Shown piece by piece: positions 17,228 through 26,657 of a stretch of 64,000 nucleotides of DNA. The position numbers were made by a program, and so were the translations under genes. The stretch is from Candidatus Cloacimonadota bacterium. Its GTDB lineage: Bacteria; Cloacimonadota; Cloacimonadia; Cloacimonadales; Cloacimonadaceae. The stretch is taken from positions 1 through 64,000 of the forward strand of contig JAKOXG010000007.1 of the NCBI GenBank assembly GCA_029781115.1, written 5' to 3'. Position 1 is the first letter of the stretch; each line of letters begins with the position of its first letter. The notes beneath the pieces are model-generated. The model made no database searches and was not told the DNA's origin. It worked only from the letters and a program-made list of their open reading frames with translations.

Positions 17228-18513
17228 ACCAAACTTACTATATAGAAAGCCTCGGCTGCGCCAAAAACCTGGTAGATAGCGAGGCTTTCGCTTTTCTTTT
17301 GGAAAAGCACGGCTATGAATGGGTGAGTGATCCCCGCGAAGCGAACTTGATCCTGGTCAATACCTGCTCTTTCCTCCAGGACTCCCTGGACGAGCTCAGG
17401 CATCATCTCCAAGAGCTGAGCACCTTCCAAGACGCACAGCTCTGGGTTACCGGCTGCGTGATGAAGCGGGGCTTAAGCCAGTTTCAGCAGGAATTTGCCC
17501 AGGTGCATCAGTGGATCGGCCTCAAGGACTTTGCCGCCTTTGAAAAACTGCTCACAGGCGCCACCTCATCCACCCAACACCGTTACCTGGAAAGAGTCCC
17601 CGTCCAAGCCGGCTTCCACGCTTACCTGCGCATCAGTGACGGTTGCAACAACAACTGCAGCTATTGCACCATTCCCTCGATCCGGGGCCCCTTGAAGAGC
17701 GTTCCTATTGAGGACTTGGTGGCCGAAGCCAAGAGCTTGGCCAATAATCCCGACAGAGCCGCCCAGGAACTGGTCGTCATCGCTCAGGATACCTGCAGCT
17801 ACGGACTCGATCTCTATGGCGAAAAGGCGCTACCCCGCCTCTTGACCGCCCTGCACGACATCCCCGGGTTCAAGTGGATCAGGGTGATGTATATGCATCC
17901 GGATCACTTTGAACTATCCTGGCTGGAACTCTGGAAGAGCCTGCCCAAGCTCTTGCCCTTTTTTGAGATACCCATCCAGCACTGCCACGACGCCATCCTG
18001 AAATCCATGGGACGCCGGAAGGGCGAGCGCGAGCTGGAAAACCTCTTTACCAACATCCGTGAACGCCTGCCGGAAGCCGTCCTGCGCACCACCCTGATGG
18101 TAGGTTACCCCGGCGAAAGCGATGCCATCTTCAGCGCCCTCCTGGACTTCGTAAAGCGAGTCAGGTTCGATCAGCTTGGCGCTTTTGCCTATTCACAAGA
18201 GAGCGGTACGCCCGCATCACGCCTGCCAAATCAAGTTGCACTCGCCACCAAAGAAGAGCGCTACAACGCGCTGATGACTCTGCAGGAAGAGATCAGCGAA
18301 GAGTTGCTTCAGCATTATATCGGCACCGAATTGGAGGTGCTGATCGAGGATGAGGAAGTGCCCGAAGACGATCTTCCCGCCTCTGGCAGAGTCTGGTTTC
18401 AGGCACCGGATCTGGAAACCAAAACCTTTTTAACCGGCTCAGAGATGCCCTTGGGCAGCCTCGTCAGAGCCAACATTTACGATTGTGACCCCATCAGCCT
18501 CTATGGAGAATAA
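17224..18513 (+). CDS. rimO: Ribosomal protein S12 methylthiotransferase RimO
   Basis: This is a 429-residue radical-SAM methylthiotransferase. The N-terminal MTTase domain begins YYIESLGCAKNLVDSE, with further cysteines in NTCSF and TGCV for the auxiliary 4Fe-4S cluster. The radical-SAM motif is CNNNCSYC near residue 140, followed by IPSIRGPLKS. The C-terminal 65 residues (EELLQHYIGTELEVLIEDEE...) form the TRAM RNA-binding domain. GCAKN and the sequence around it favour RimO over MiaB, so the expected reaction is methylthiolation of the conserved aspartate of ribosomal protein S12. It overlaps DUF1015 by 4 bp and abuts trpS. Confidence 0.93.
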   Translation: MNQTYYIESLGCAKNLVDSEAFAFLLEKHGYEWVSDPREANLILVNTCSFLQDSLDELRHHLQELSTFQDAQLWVTGCVMKRGLSQFQQEFAQVHQWIGLKDFAAFEKLLTGATSSTQHRYLERVPVQAGFHAYLRISDGCNNNCSYCTIPSIRGPLKSVPIEDLVAEAKSLANNPDRAAQELVVIAQDTCSYGLDLYGEKALPRLLTALHDIPGFKWIRVMYMHPDHFELSWLELWKSLPKLLPFFEIPIQHCHDAILKSMGRRKGERELENLFTNIRERLPEAVLRTTLMVGYPGESDAIFSALLDFVKRVRFDQLGAFAYSQESGTPASRLPNQVALATKEERYNALMTLQEEISEELLQHYIGTELEVLIEDEEVPEDDLPASGRVWFQAPDLETKTFLTGSEMPLGSLVRANIYDCDPISLYGE

Positions 18514-18514
18514 A

Positions 18515-19522
18515 GTGACAGACACTAAAAAGAAAATCGCCCTCACCGGCATCAAGCCCACCGGCATCCCGCACCTGGGCAACTACCTTGGTGCCATCCG
18601 TCCCGCCTTGGAGCTTTCCAAAACCTGCGAAGCCAGATACTTTATCGCAGATTACCACGCTCTCAACGCCTGCAAAGACCCCGCCATGCTCAGGCAAATG
18701 ACCCTGGAAGTGGCCGCAACCTGGCTTGCTGCGGGCCTGGATCCCGACAAAGTGCTCATCTACAAGCAATCCTTGGTGCCGCAAACCCATGAACTGCTCA
18801 CCATCTTGCTGGCTTTTACGCCCAAGGGTTTGATGAATCGCGCCCACGCCTACAAAGCTATGTTGCAGAACAATGCCGAAGCCGGCAAGGATCCCGACGA
18901 CGGCGTAAATATGGGACTCTTCACCTATCCGGTGCTGATGGCGGCAGACATCCTGCTCTTTGATACCGACTTTGTTCCCGTGGGCAAAGACCAGTTTCAA
19001 CACGTGGAAATGGCCGTCGACATCGCCCAAAGCTTCAACCACGTCTATGGCTGCGAAGCACTCAAGATACCGCAAGCCCTCAGCTCAGACGTCTCCAGCA
19101 TCCTCCCCGGCCTGGATGGACGCAAAATGAGCAAGAGTTACGACAACACCATCCCCCTCTTCGAGCCGGAAAAGCAGCTCCGCAAGCATATCATGCGCAT
19201 CATCACCAATTCCCAAGGCGTGGAAGAACCCAAAGACCCGGATAGCTGCACCATCTTCAGCATCTACAAAAACTTTGCCACCCCAGAGCAGATCCAAGCC
19301 CTCAGGGAAAGATACCTGGCGGGCGGCATGGGCTGGGGACACGCCAAGCAGGAGCTCTTTGAGGTGATGAATGCCCACTTGAGCCCCATGCGTGCCCGCT
19401 ATGACGAGCTGATGGCCAATCTCGCTGAAATAGACCGGATCCTGGAGGAAGGCTCTGCCAAAGCCAGAGACTTGGCCGCTGAGAAGATCAGATACCTGCG
19501 CCAGGTAATCGGCGTGGTCTAA
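18515..19522 (+). CDS. trpS: Tryptophanyl-tRNA synthetase
   Basis: The protein has about 335 residues, normal for bacterial TrpS. Class I signatures are present: TGIPHLGNYLGAI (HIGH-type) and GRKMSKSYDNTI (KMSKS). Other family segments are FIADYHALN, TYPVLMAADILLFDTDFVPVGKDQFQHVE and a helical C-terminus. I take GTG 18515 as start because GGAGA lies 5 bp upstream; in-frame GTG 18485 and ATG 18503 would overlap rimO and lack that spacing. It charges tRNA-Trp with tryptophan. It is the last gene of the DUF1015-rimO-trpS group; an imperfect hairpin lies about 45 bp downstream. Confidence 0.93.
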   Translation: MTDTKKKIALTGIKPTGIPHLGNYLGAIRPALELSKTCEARYFIADYHALNACKDPAMLRQMTLEVAATWLAAGLDPDKVLIYKQSLVPQTHELLTILLAFTPKGLMNRAHAYKAMLQNNAEAGKDPDDGVNMGLFTYPVLMAADILLFDTDFVPVGKDQFQHVEMAVDIAQSFNHVYGCEALKIPQALSSDVSSILPGLDGRKMSKSYDNTIPLFEPEKQLRKHIMRIITNSQGVEEPKDPDSCTIFSIYKNFATPEQIQALRERYLAGGMGWGHAKQELFEVMNAHLSPMRARYDELMANLAEIDRILEEGSAKARDLAAEKIRYLRQVIGVV

Positions 19523-19566
19523 TGGCCTAACCTTTACAGAGCCAAGCTATTAGCCTTATATAAGCA

Positions 19567-19607
19567 AAGGGAGTGCAACCCTGACTCGGCGTGAACCGCA
19601 TTCCCTT
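19567..19607 (+). terminator. Possible hairpin terminator after trpS
   Basis: AAGGGAGTGC (19567-19576) can pair with GCATTCCCTT (19598-19607), with one G-U pair and a 21-nt loop. Only a short, interrupted T stretch (CTTTTATC) follows 9 bases later, so termination is plausible but not strong. Confidence 0.35.
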
Positions 19608-19683
19608 AGATGGACTTTTATCACTCTGGCCTTGACAAATACAGCCTTTGGATTAACCTGTCTCCTTAAGGAAGAATTGTTAA

Positions 19684-21078
19684 GTGAATAAAGACAAAAT
19701 ATACGTTTTGGAAAGCATGCCCGTAACGCGTGCGATCATCACCCTATCCATCCCAAGCATTCTCAGCATGCTGGTCACTGTCCTCTACAATCTCGCGGAC
19801 ACCTTTTATATTGGTAAGCTTGGTGACCCCGACCTTGTGGCTGCGTTATCCATTTCCATGCCGCTTTTCACGCTGCAGATGGCAACTGCCGGCATCTTTG
19901 GTCATGGAGGCGGGAGCTATGTGTCCCGGCTTTTAGGCCGAAAAGACTATGTGACTGCCCATGAAACCGCCACTACAGCCTTGTTTTCCATGGGGATAGC
20001 CTCCATCCTCTTTGGTCTCTTGGGCGTATTCGGCATCCCCCTCTACCTCAAGATTGTGGGAGCCAGCCCCAACATCTATCCCCACGCCTATAAATACATG
20101 TTTTGGATCCTCTTGGGCACTCCCTTCACCATGGCCAAATTTGCACAGGTTCAGCTCTTACGCGCAGAAGGAGCCGCCAAGGCTGCCATGGTGATACTCA
20201 TGATCGGCACGGTGACCAATATCATCCTGGATCCTCTCTTTATCTTCGTCTTCAAAATGGGCGTCACTGGAGCAGCTGTCGCCACCGTCATTGGACAGGC
20301 CTTCGCTTCCATCTATGCCGCCTGGTATTACACTTCCGGACGCACCATCATCACTCCCAAGCTCAAGTATCTACGCCCGAGATTGGAAACCTACAAGCAG
20401 ATCTTTTACATTGGCATCCCTTCTTCCTTGTCCCAGATCACACTGGCTATCGGCAACACCGTTGCTTACAACATGGCCAGCCGCTTTGGTGATGCCCACG
20501 TAGCGGCGATCGGAGTGGCGGGACGCGTCTTCAGCATTGCCACTTTCGTTTTCATCGGCACCTCGGTGGGCGTGCAGGCCTTGATCGGCTTCAACTATGG
20601 AGCCCGCAATTATACGCGCATGAAGCGGGTGATCCGCACCGCCATGTTTCTCTCACTCTCTTACGGTGCCGGGCTTACCCTTATCTTTGCCCTCATACCG
20701 GAGGCTTTGATCTCCATCTTCATCCAGGATTACGCCGTGAAGATCTATGGCGCCCTGACGCTGCAAGCCTATGTATTTGCGATACCTACGGCTTCTGTGG
20801 GCATGATCCTGATGTCCAGTTTGCAAGCCATGGGCAAGGCATTACAAGCCTTCTTTGTAGCCATTTCCAGACAGGGAATCATCTACATCCCACTTCTCTA
20901 CATCCTCACCCACTTCTTCGGCTTCCAGGGCTTGGTGCTGGCCATGCCCGCCTCAGATTTCCTCACCACCTCCATGTCCTTCTTCTTTGTCTTAGGCGTG
21001 GTGAGAAAGCTGAAACACACTGAGACTGTGGACTTTGATCCCGCCAAACTGGAGACTTCCGACCTCCTGGGAACCTGA
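19684..21078 (+). CDS. MATE family efflux transporter
   Basis: This 464-residue integral membrane protein has twelve predicted transmembrane segments and MATE-type features: PSILSMLVTVLYNLADTFYIGKLGD in the first helices and the second-half equivalent PSSLSQITLAIGNTVAYNMASRFGD, showing the internal two-fold repeat. Such proteins exchange cations (Na+ or H+) for organic drugs or metabolites across the inner membrane. The start is GTG 19684 with AAGGAAG upstream. A TTGACA hexamer at 19632-19637 could belong to its promoter, but no good -10 was found. It is a single gene between two gaps. Substrate unknown. Confidence 0.9.
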   Translation: MNKDKIYVLESMPVTRAIITLSIPSILSMLVTVLYNLADTFYIGKLGDPDLVAALSISMPLFTLQMATAGIFGHGGGSYVSRLLGRKDYVTAHETATTALFSMGIASILFGLLGVFGIPLYLKIVGASPNIYPHAYKYMFWILLGTPFTMAKFAQVQLLRAEGAAKAAMVILMIGTVTNIILDPLFIFVFKMGVTGAAVATVIGQAFASIYAAWYYTSGRTIITPKLKYLRPRLETYKQIFYIGIPSSLSQITLAIGNTVAYNMASRFGDAHVAAIGVAGRVFSIATFVFIGTSVGVQALIGFNYGARNYTRMKRVIRTAMFLSLSYGAGLTLIFALIPEALISIFIQDYAVKIYGALTLQAYVFAIPTASVGMILMSSLQAMGKALQAFFVAISRQGIIYIPLLYILTHFFGFQGLVLAMPASDFLTTSMSFFFVLGVVRKLKHTETVDFDPAKLETSDLLGT

Positions 21079-21111
21079 GCCCACCCCTCTTATTTATAAA
21101 AGGACTTGACC

Positions 21112-21151
21112 AAATAGTGCCTGATCCAAAGCTTGGGATCAGCGACTATTT
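21112..21151 (+). other. Long hairpin between MATE and ComM-like genes
   Basis: AAATAGT (21112-21118) pairs with ACTATTT (21145-21151) and TGATCC (21122-21127) pairs with GGATCA (21136-21141), separated by a symmetric 3-nt internal loop and closed by an 8-nt loop. There is no T run after it on either strand, so it is not a classic terminator. It ends 23 bp before the next start codon. Confidence 0.5.
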
Positions 21152-21174
21152 ACACTAAGCAAGGATAGATCTCA

Positions 21175-22719
21175 ATGGTTGGAAACGTTTTTACCTATGC
21201 CACCTTCGGCATTGATGCACTGCAACTCAACGTGGAATGTGACACCTACGGCTCTGCCTTTGGCGTCACCATCGTTGGTATGGCCACGCGTGCGGTTCAG
21301 GAGAGTAAGGAAAGGATTTTTGCCGCACTTCGCAACTCTGGGATTCACATCCCCACCCGCTTTTATACCATCAATCTTGCACCCGCAGACGTCAAAAAGG
21401 ATAGTGCTACTCTGGACCTGCCGGTAGCGATCTCCGTTTTGCAGGCCATTGAAGCTGTGCCCATCAGCGCCACCAAAAACATCGCCATCGTGGGCGAGCT
21501 CTCTTTGGATGGAAACCTGCGTCCCATCAATGGTTCTCTGCCTATCGCCATCTCTGCCAAGCGTGACGGGATGGATGTGCTCATCGTTCCCATCGAAAAT
21601 GCCGAAGAAGCTGCCATCATCGACGGCATTGAAGTGATCGGCGTTACCTCCATCAAGGAAACTATGGGCTACCTGCGCGGTGAATACCACATCCCGCCCA
21701 CCCAGGTGGATAGAGACCGCATCTTTGACGTGCTCAATACCTTTGGCGTGGACTTGCACGACGTGAAAGGCCAATATCAGGTGAAGCGTGCCCTGGAAGT
21801 TGCCGCCGCTGGAGGTCACAACCTGATGATGATCGGCCCTCCCGGCTCCGGCAAAACCATGTTAGCCCGCCGCGTTCCCACCATCTTGCCCGAACTGAGC
21901 ATGGACGAAGCCTTGGAAGCTACCAAGATCCACTCCGTTGCCGGCTATTCCCGCAATTTCAAAAACGGCATCCTCACCGCCCGTCCTTTCCGGGCTCCGC
22001 ACCACTCTTGCAGCGATATTGCGCTGGTCGGTGGCGGCGCCTTCCCAAAACCGGGTGAAGTCAGCCTCGCCCATCGTGGCGTGCTCTTTTTGGATGAATT
22101 GCCAGAATTTAAACGCGGTGTGCTGGAAGTGCTGCGTCAACCCTTGGAAGACGGTATGGTCACCATCTCCCGTGCTGCCACGTCCCTCACCTTTCCCGCT
22201 GAATTTATGCTCATCGCCTCCATGAACCCCTGCCCCTGCGGATATTTCGGCGCCAAGATCCCCAACCACCAATGCAATTGCGATTTCGGTGCCATCCAAC
22301 GCTACCGCAACAGGATCTCCGGCCCGCTCTTGGACAGGATAGATATCCACGTGGAAGTCCCCGCCGTCACCTATGCAGACCTCAGTTCCCTACCCGCTGG
22401 TGACAATTCCGCCCAGGTGAGAGCCCGCGTCAATAAAGCCCGCAGCATCCAGCTTGAACGCTTTAAAGAGCACGACGGCATCTATTGCAACAGCCAGATG
22501 AGCTCTAGACTCCTGCGCAAGTATTGCATTATGGATAAAGACAGCCAAGCCCTGATGGAAGACGCCATCGACCGACTTGGCTTTTCTGCCCGCGTCTTTG
22601 ACCGCATCCTCAAAGTGGCACGCACCATCGCCGACCTCGAAGGCCTCAAAGACATCAAAGCTGAACACATCAGCGAAGCAATTCAATACCGCAGTCTCGA
22701 TAGGAAGTATTGGAATTAG
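21175..22719 (+). CDS. YifB/ComM family Mg-chelatase-like AAA+ ATPase
   Basis: This 514-residue protein has the three-part YifB/ComM layout: an N-terminal Lon-protease-like domain (VTIVGMATRAVQESKERIFAAL... KDSATLDLPVAISVL), the AAA+ core with Walker A GPPGSGKTML (about 222) and Walker B LFLDELPEF (about 304), and a C-terminal Mg-chelatase-type helical domain (SARVFDRILKVARTIADLEG). A four-cysteine cluster (NPCPCGYFG...CNCDF) sits near 350. In naturally competent bacteria ComM is a branch-migration helicase that promotes integration of incoming DNA; a role here is by homology. It is the last conventional gene before the CRISPR island. Confidence 0.92.
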   Translation: MVGNVFTYATFGIDALQLNVECDTYGSAFGVTIVGMATRAVQESKERIFAALRNSGIHIPTRFYTINLAPADVKKDSATLDLPVAISVLQAIEAVPISATKNIAIVGELSLDGNLRPINGSLPIAISAKRDGMDVLIVPIENAEEAAIIDGIEVIGVTSIKETMGYLRGEYHIPPTQVDRDRIFDVLNTFGVDLHDVKGQYQVKRALEVAAAGGHNLMMIGPPGSGKTMLARRVPTILPELSMDEALEATKIHSVAGYSRNFKNGILTARPFRAPHHSCSDIALVGGGAFPKPGEVSLAHRGVLFLDELPEFKRGVLEVLRQPLEDGMVTISRAATSLTFPAEFMLIASMNPCPCGYFGAKIPNHQCNCDFGAIQRYRNRISGPLLDRIDIHVEVPAVTYADLSSLPAGDNSAQVRARVNKARSIQLERFKEHDGIYCNSQMSSRLLRKYCIMDKDSQALMEDAIDRLGFSARVFDRILKVARTIADLEGLKDIKAEHISEAIQYRSLDRKYWN

Positions 22720-23410
22720 GGCTGTTCTTCTACGGATGCACACGGATTAACACGGATGGCGGTCCGCCACCGCTGGCAGTTTAGACTTTCCACAAATGAA
22801 CACGAATTTCCACGAATGGGGCCAGCGGGGCTTGGGCAGTTGTCAGTAGTCAGTCGGCCCTGTACGGGCGGTCGCCGAACCGCCGCTGTCTCACATTGTC
22901 TCGATCCATACCTCAGAGCTTTCTTGATCTTATGAAGTCTACCCATTATATCCCCATATCACATCATTCGTGTTAATTCGTGTAATTCGTGGAAAAACAA
23001 GAAAGCTCAGAACCATCCGGATTGTCACCAAAAGCATGCGCATTTTCGCCACCTGCGTCAGCTCTAACACCTAACACCTAACACCTAACACCTTGCCGAA
23101 GGCACAGCTCTAACACCTAACACCTTGCCGAAGGCACCCCTCACTATATACACTGACGATGTTGCTGCGACCCCAAAAACACGAAAAAATAATCTCGTAA
23201 TCCCTTGATGGCTAAACCTATACAAAGCAGTCAAATGTTAGCATACTTTTGTGGATGCAGAAATACCTGATAGCCAGCACCAACAGTGGCTTATCTGTTT
23301 TAGCCACTCCTAACCCATGATCATGCCAATAGTTACCGAAGAGGTAGCCGGCGGTTGCCACACCTCCGCAAGTATGGTCGCTTGCCATAGCGACCTCAAA
23401 CTAATTCTGT
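22720..23410. repeat. Repeat-mosaic region between comM-like gene and CRISPR trailer
   Basis: No gene is supported. Modules recognised are: degenerate ACGAATT/CACGAAT repeats (22740-22820 and 22965-22995), a class A REP-like hairpin (about 22866-22886), tandem TAACACC octamer-like runs (23065-23125) interrupted by CTTGCCGAAGGCA, the 194-bp element copy 2 (23135-23328), and a class B hairpin GGTCGCTTGCCATAGCGACC (23376-23395). Several recur at 2.4-2.8 kb and at 35.9-36.3 kb. Confidence 0.7.
23135..23328 (-). repeat. 194-bp dispersed intergenic element, copy 2
   Basis: The reverse complement aligns end to end with 2406-2599 and has the same length. The most conserved part is the end ATCGTCAGTGTATATAGTGA. 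The element is directly followed, in its own orientation, by TAACACC-type low-complexity sequence, while copy 1 is followed by a CAGCTTCGCTGC palindrome. Confidence 0.65.
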
Positions 23411-23673
23411 CCTTGGTGTGTTGTAAAACTGTATGGTCGCTTGCCATAGCGACCCCAAACTAATTCTGTCCTTGGTGTGTTAGGTGGATGTTGTAAAGGT
23501 TGTACGGGCGCTTGCCATAGCGCCGCTTGTTGTTGGTTTAAATCCTTGTTTTGCCAGATGGGGTTTGTAAAGCTAACACCTAAAACCTAACACCTAACAC
23601 CTGCAGCTTGCTGCCATTTAATCCTTGGTGTGTTGTAAAACTGTATGGTCGCTTGCCATAGCGACCCCAAACT
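23405..23673. repeat. Eroded trailer end of the CRISPR array with REP-like hairpins
   Basis: Four degenerate CRISPR repeats can be seen at about 23405-23428, 23464-23500, 23537-23572 and 23618-23640. The first and last lack exactly 12 bp of the repeat. Class B hairpins (GGTCGCTTGCCATAGCGACC) occupy the spacer positions at 23435-23454 and 23647-23666, and a variant GGCGCTTGCCATAGCGCC sits near 23508-23525. The 56-bp segments 23411-23466 and 23623-23678 are identical. Confidence 0.75.
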
Positions 23674-26473
23674 AATTCAATCCTTGGTGTGTTGGATGGG
23701 TGTTGTAAAGGGATTGTCCCACTATGAAGCTGTTGTGTATGCAAGTTTCAATCCTTGGTGTGTTGGATGGGTGTTGTAAAGCTCATGGAGACCGCCGCCC
23801 TCACCTTTACCGATTTGTTTCAATCCTTGGTGTGTTGGATGGGTGTTGTAAAGGCTGCTGAACAGACGCACCAAGGCGTCTGATGAGCAGTTTCAATCCT
23901 TGGTGTGTTGGATGGGTGTTGTAAAGGATGCTGCCCAGGATGTCGGCGATCTCGTCAGCTTCGTTTCAATCCTTGGTGTGTTGGATGGGTGTTGTAAAGG
24001 TAAGCTAACCTTTTTTTCCACCACGAGCCCCGACGTTTCAATCCTTGGTGTGTTGGATGGGTGTTGTAAAGGCCTGGGTGGAGCGCAAGGGCTTAGCCTG
24101 GGTGGAGTTTCAATCCTTGGTGTGTTGGATGGGTGTTGTAAAGGCGCCGCAGAGGTCGAGAAAGCCGCCCACAGCTTCGCGTTTCAATCCTTGGTGTGTT
24201 GGATGGGTGTTGTAAAGACGGGTTCCGTAAAGTAGTGCGGAAAGTAGGTCTTGGGTTTCAATCCTTGGTGTGTTGGATGGGTGTTGTAAAGAATCCCTCT
24301 CTGCCTTCGCCTTTATATTCTATCCTGGGTTTCAATCCTTGGTGTGTTGGATGGGTGTTGTAAAGAGATACCACCGCTCACCCACCACTATTACCGCTTG
24401 CTGTTTCAATCCTTGGTGTGTTGGATGGGTGTTGTAAAGGCCAGCTCCATCACCAGGGCGATCAGCAAGAGCATGTTTCAATCCTTGGTGTGTTGGATGG
24501 GTGTTGTAAAGAGCCAGGATCGCCTTCCAGGAATCGTCAGACGCCAGTTTCAATCCTTGGTGTGTTGGATGGGTGTTGTAAAGAATCCTTTCATAAAACG
24601 GGTATCGCTCTGCGCTTGAAGTTTCAATCCTTGGTGTGTTGGATGGGTGTTGTAAAGTCGGAAGTGATCCATCCCACCACTAAATATGCCTAGTTTCAAT
24701 CCTTGGTGTGTTGGATGGGTGTTGTAAAGGCTGGCGAGATCGAGAAGATCAATCAGAAAGTGGAGTTTCAATCCTTGGTGTGTTGGATGGGTGTTGTAAA
24801 GAGAATCCGGATATTACCAGTGGCGCAAGAAAGAGAGTTTCAATCCTTGGTGTGTTGGATGGGTGTTGTAAAGAATGCTTGTATTGTGCTATCTGCCATA
24901 TTTATCTCCGTTTCAATCCTTGGTGTGTTGGATGGGTGTTGTAAAGCAGATGGGTACGAAGACGGTTACATTTGCCGGCACTGAGTTTCAATCCTTGGTG
25001 TGTTGGATGGGTGTTGTAAAGCCATAAAACTTGGCCTGGCTGATGGGCGGGTGCCAGTTTCAATCCTTGGTGTGTTGGATGGGTGTTGTAAAGCTCTTTC
25101 TCTACCATATGCGCCAGGCTGAAGCCCTGTTTCAATCCTTGGTGTGTTGGATGGGTGTTGTAAAGCCGTAGTTATAGCCTGATTTCTCGTTCAAGTCCTG
25201 GAGTTTCAATCCTTGGTGTGTTGGATGGGTGTTGTAAAGATCTGCCTATCCTGGGCGGTTTGCCGTAAGTTTCTGGTTTCAATCCTTGGTGTGTTGGATG
25301 GGTGTTGTAAAGAAACATAACCATTATTCTGGCTCCAAAAGACATAAGTTTCAATCCTTGGTGTGTTGGATGGGTGTTGTAAAGCCTGGGCATAGCTGCC
25401 GGTATCGCCTTCCTGGGTAGGTTTCAATCCTTGGTGTGTTGGATGGGTGTTGTAAAGCTTGTCTCGTTGCTGATCCTCTTCACTTACATACTGTTTCAAT
25501 CCTTGGTGTGTTGGATGGGTGTTGTAAAGGCAAAGATCATGGTTTTGACTTCCTCTGTCAATCGTTTCAATCCTTGGTGTGTTGGATGGGTGTTGTAAAG
25601 AATATCAATATCCTCTGCGCTCTTCTTACTGCCCGGTTTCAATCCTTGGTGTGTTGGATGGGTGTTGTAAAGAACTACCCTGACTTTTTACTATTTCATT
25701 GGTTGGTTTCAATCCTTGGTGTGTTGGATGGGTGTTGTAAAGCTTCTCGCTTCCGGATGGCCTGTCCAGCCCCGGCAAGTTTCAATCCTTGGTGTGTTGG
25801 ATGGGTGTTGTAAAGCCACTCTGAACGAGATAGACGTCTTAAGACAGGCCGTGTTTCAATCCTTGGTGTGTTGGATGGGTGTTGTAAAGACAACGCCAGG
25901 GACTATCCGGGCGAGACGTTTGTCAGGTTTCAATCCTTGGTGTGTTGGATGGGTGTTGTAAAGCATTCGGCAATGAATCCCCTCGGATTATATGCTTTGT
26001 TTCAATCCTTGGTGTGTTGGATGGGTGTTGTAAAGTCCATTGCTTCCAACCACTCTGGCTCCTGAAAGTCGTTTCAATCCTTGGTGTGTTGGATGGGTGT
26101 TGTAAAGTTGTCTCGTCACTCCGACACTTCTTCAGCTCCCGCTGTTTCAATCCTTGGTGTGTTGGATGGGTGTTGTAAAGCAGGTACGCCTCAACTTTCT
26201 TTTGCATCTTTGCCTTAGTTTCAATCCTTGGTGTGTTGGATGGGTGTTGTAAAGAATGTGTGATTGACATTTATACTACTCCTTCTCCTAGTTTCAATCC
26301 TTGGTGTGTTGGATGGGTGTTGTAAAGTTGCCTTCAGCAGGTCCATTCTTGCATCCTGCATCCGTTTCAATCCTTGGTGTGTTGGATGGGTGTTGTAAAG
26401 TGAGGCCGGAGTTGAGCGGTATTTCCAATTGATGGAGTTTCAATCCTTGGTGTGTTGGATGGGTGTTGTAAAG
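23674..26473 (-). CRISPR. CRISPR array: 39 repeats of 37 bp, 38 spacers
   Basis: The repeat begins GTTTCAATCC and ends TGTTGTAAAG on the plus strand; 38 copies look identical and the first (23674-23710) has two changes at its left end. Spacers are 33-38 nt, mostly 35-37. Read on the minus strand the repeat ends in ATTGAAAC, the usual 8-nt crRNA 5' handle of type I systems, so transcription should run from about 26.5 kb down to 23.7 kb, co-directional with the cas genes. The degenerate repeats lie at the far (old) end, which agrees. The repeat has no strong palindrome, as in many I-B systems. All 38 spacers appear unique. Confidence 0.98.
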
Positions 26474-26657
26474 AGCAATTGATGTGTATTTGCCTCACTG
26501 ATAGTAAGATAACCCGAAATCTGGGAAGGCGAGATTTGGGTAAACAGGAGCCTTCTTAACGACAAACGACTCATATTTGCACTCTCGGGTAAGGCATAAA
26601 CACGCTATACGACTGATAAAGAGCTATATTGGCAGCAGAAAATCCGATAAAATGCGC
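26474..26657 (-). promoter_or_regulatory. CRISPR leader region
   Basis: These 184 bp lie between the first (newest) repeat and the stop codon of cas4, in the position where a leader with the array promoter and integration-guiding sites is expected. The sequence has no open frame of note. A perfect GGGTAA pair (GATTTGGGTAAAC and CTCGGGTAAGG) and an ATCTGGG/AGATTTGGG pair are visible, but I could not assign a promoter with confidence. Confidence 0.6.

Noticed and set aside
23065-23125. TAACACC tandem runs resembling telomere repeats
   Set aside because: Short, irregular, interrupted and intergenic in a bacterial context; the same runs occur beside other repeat modules.
23900-26270. Open frames of 60-125 codons across the CRISPR array on both strands with repeats such as NTHPTHQGLK or GVLDGCCK
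   Set aside because: They are translations of the 37-bp CRISPR repeat and spacers, with no ribosome-binding sites.
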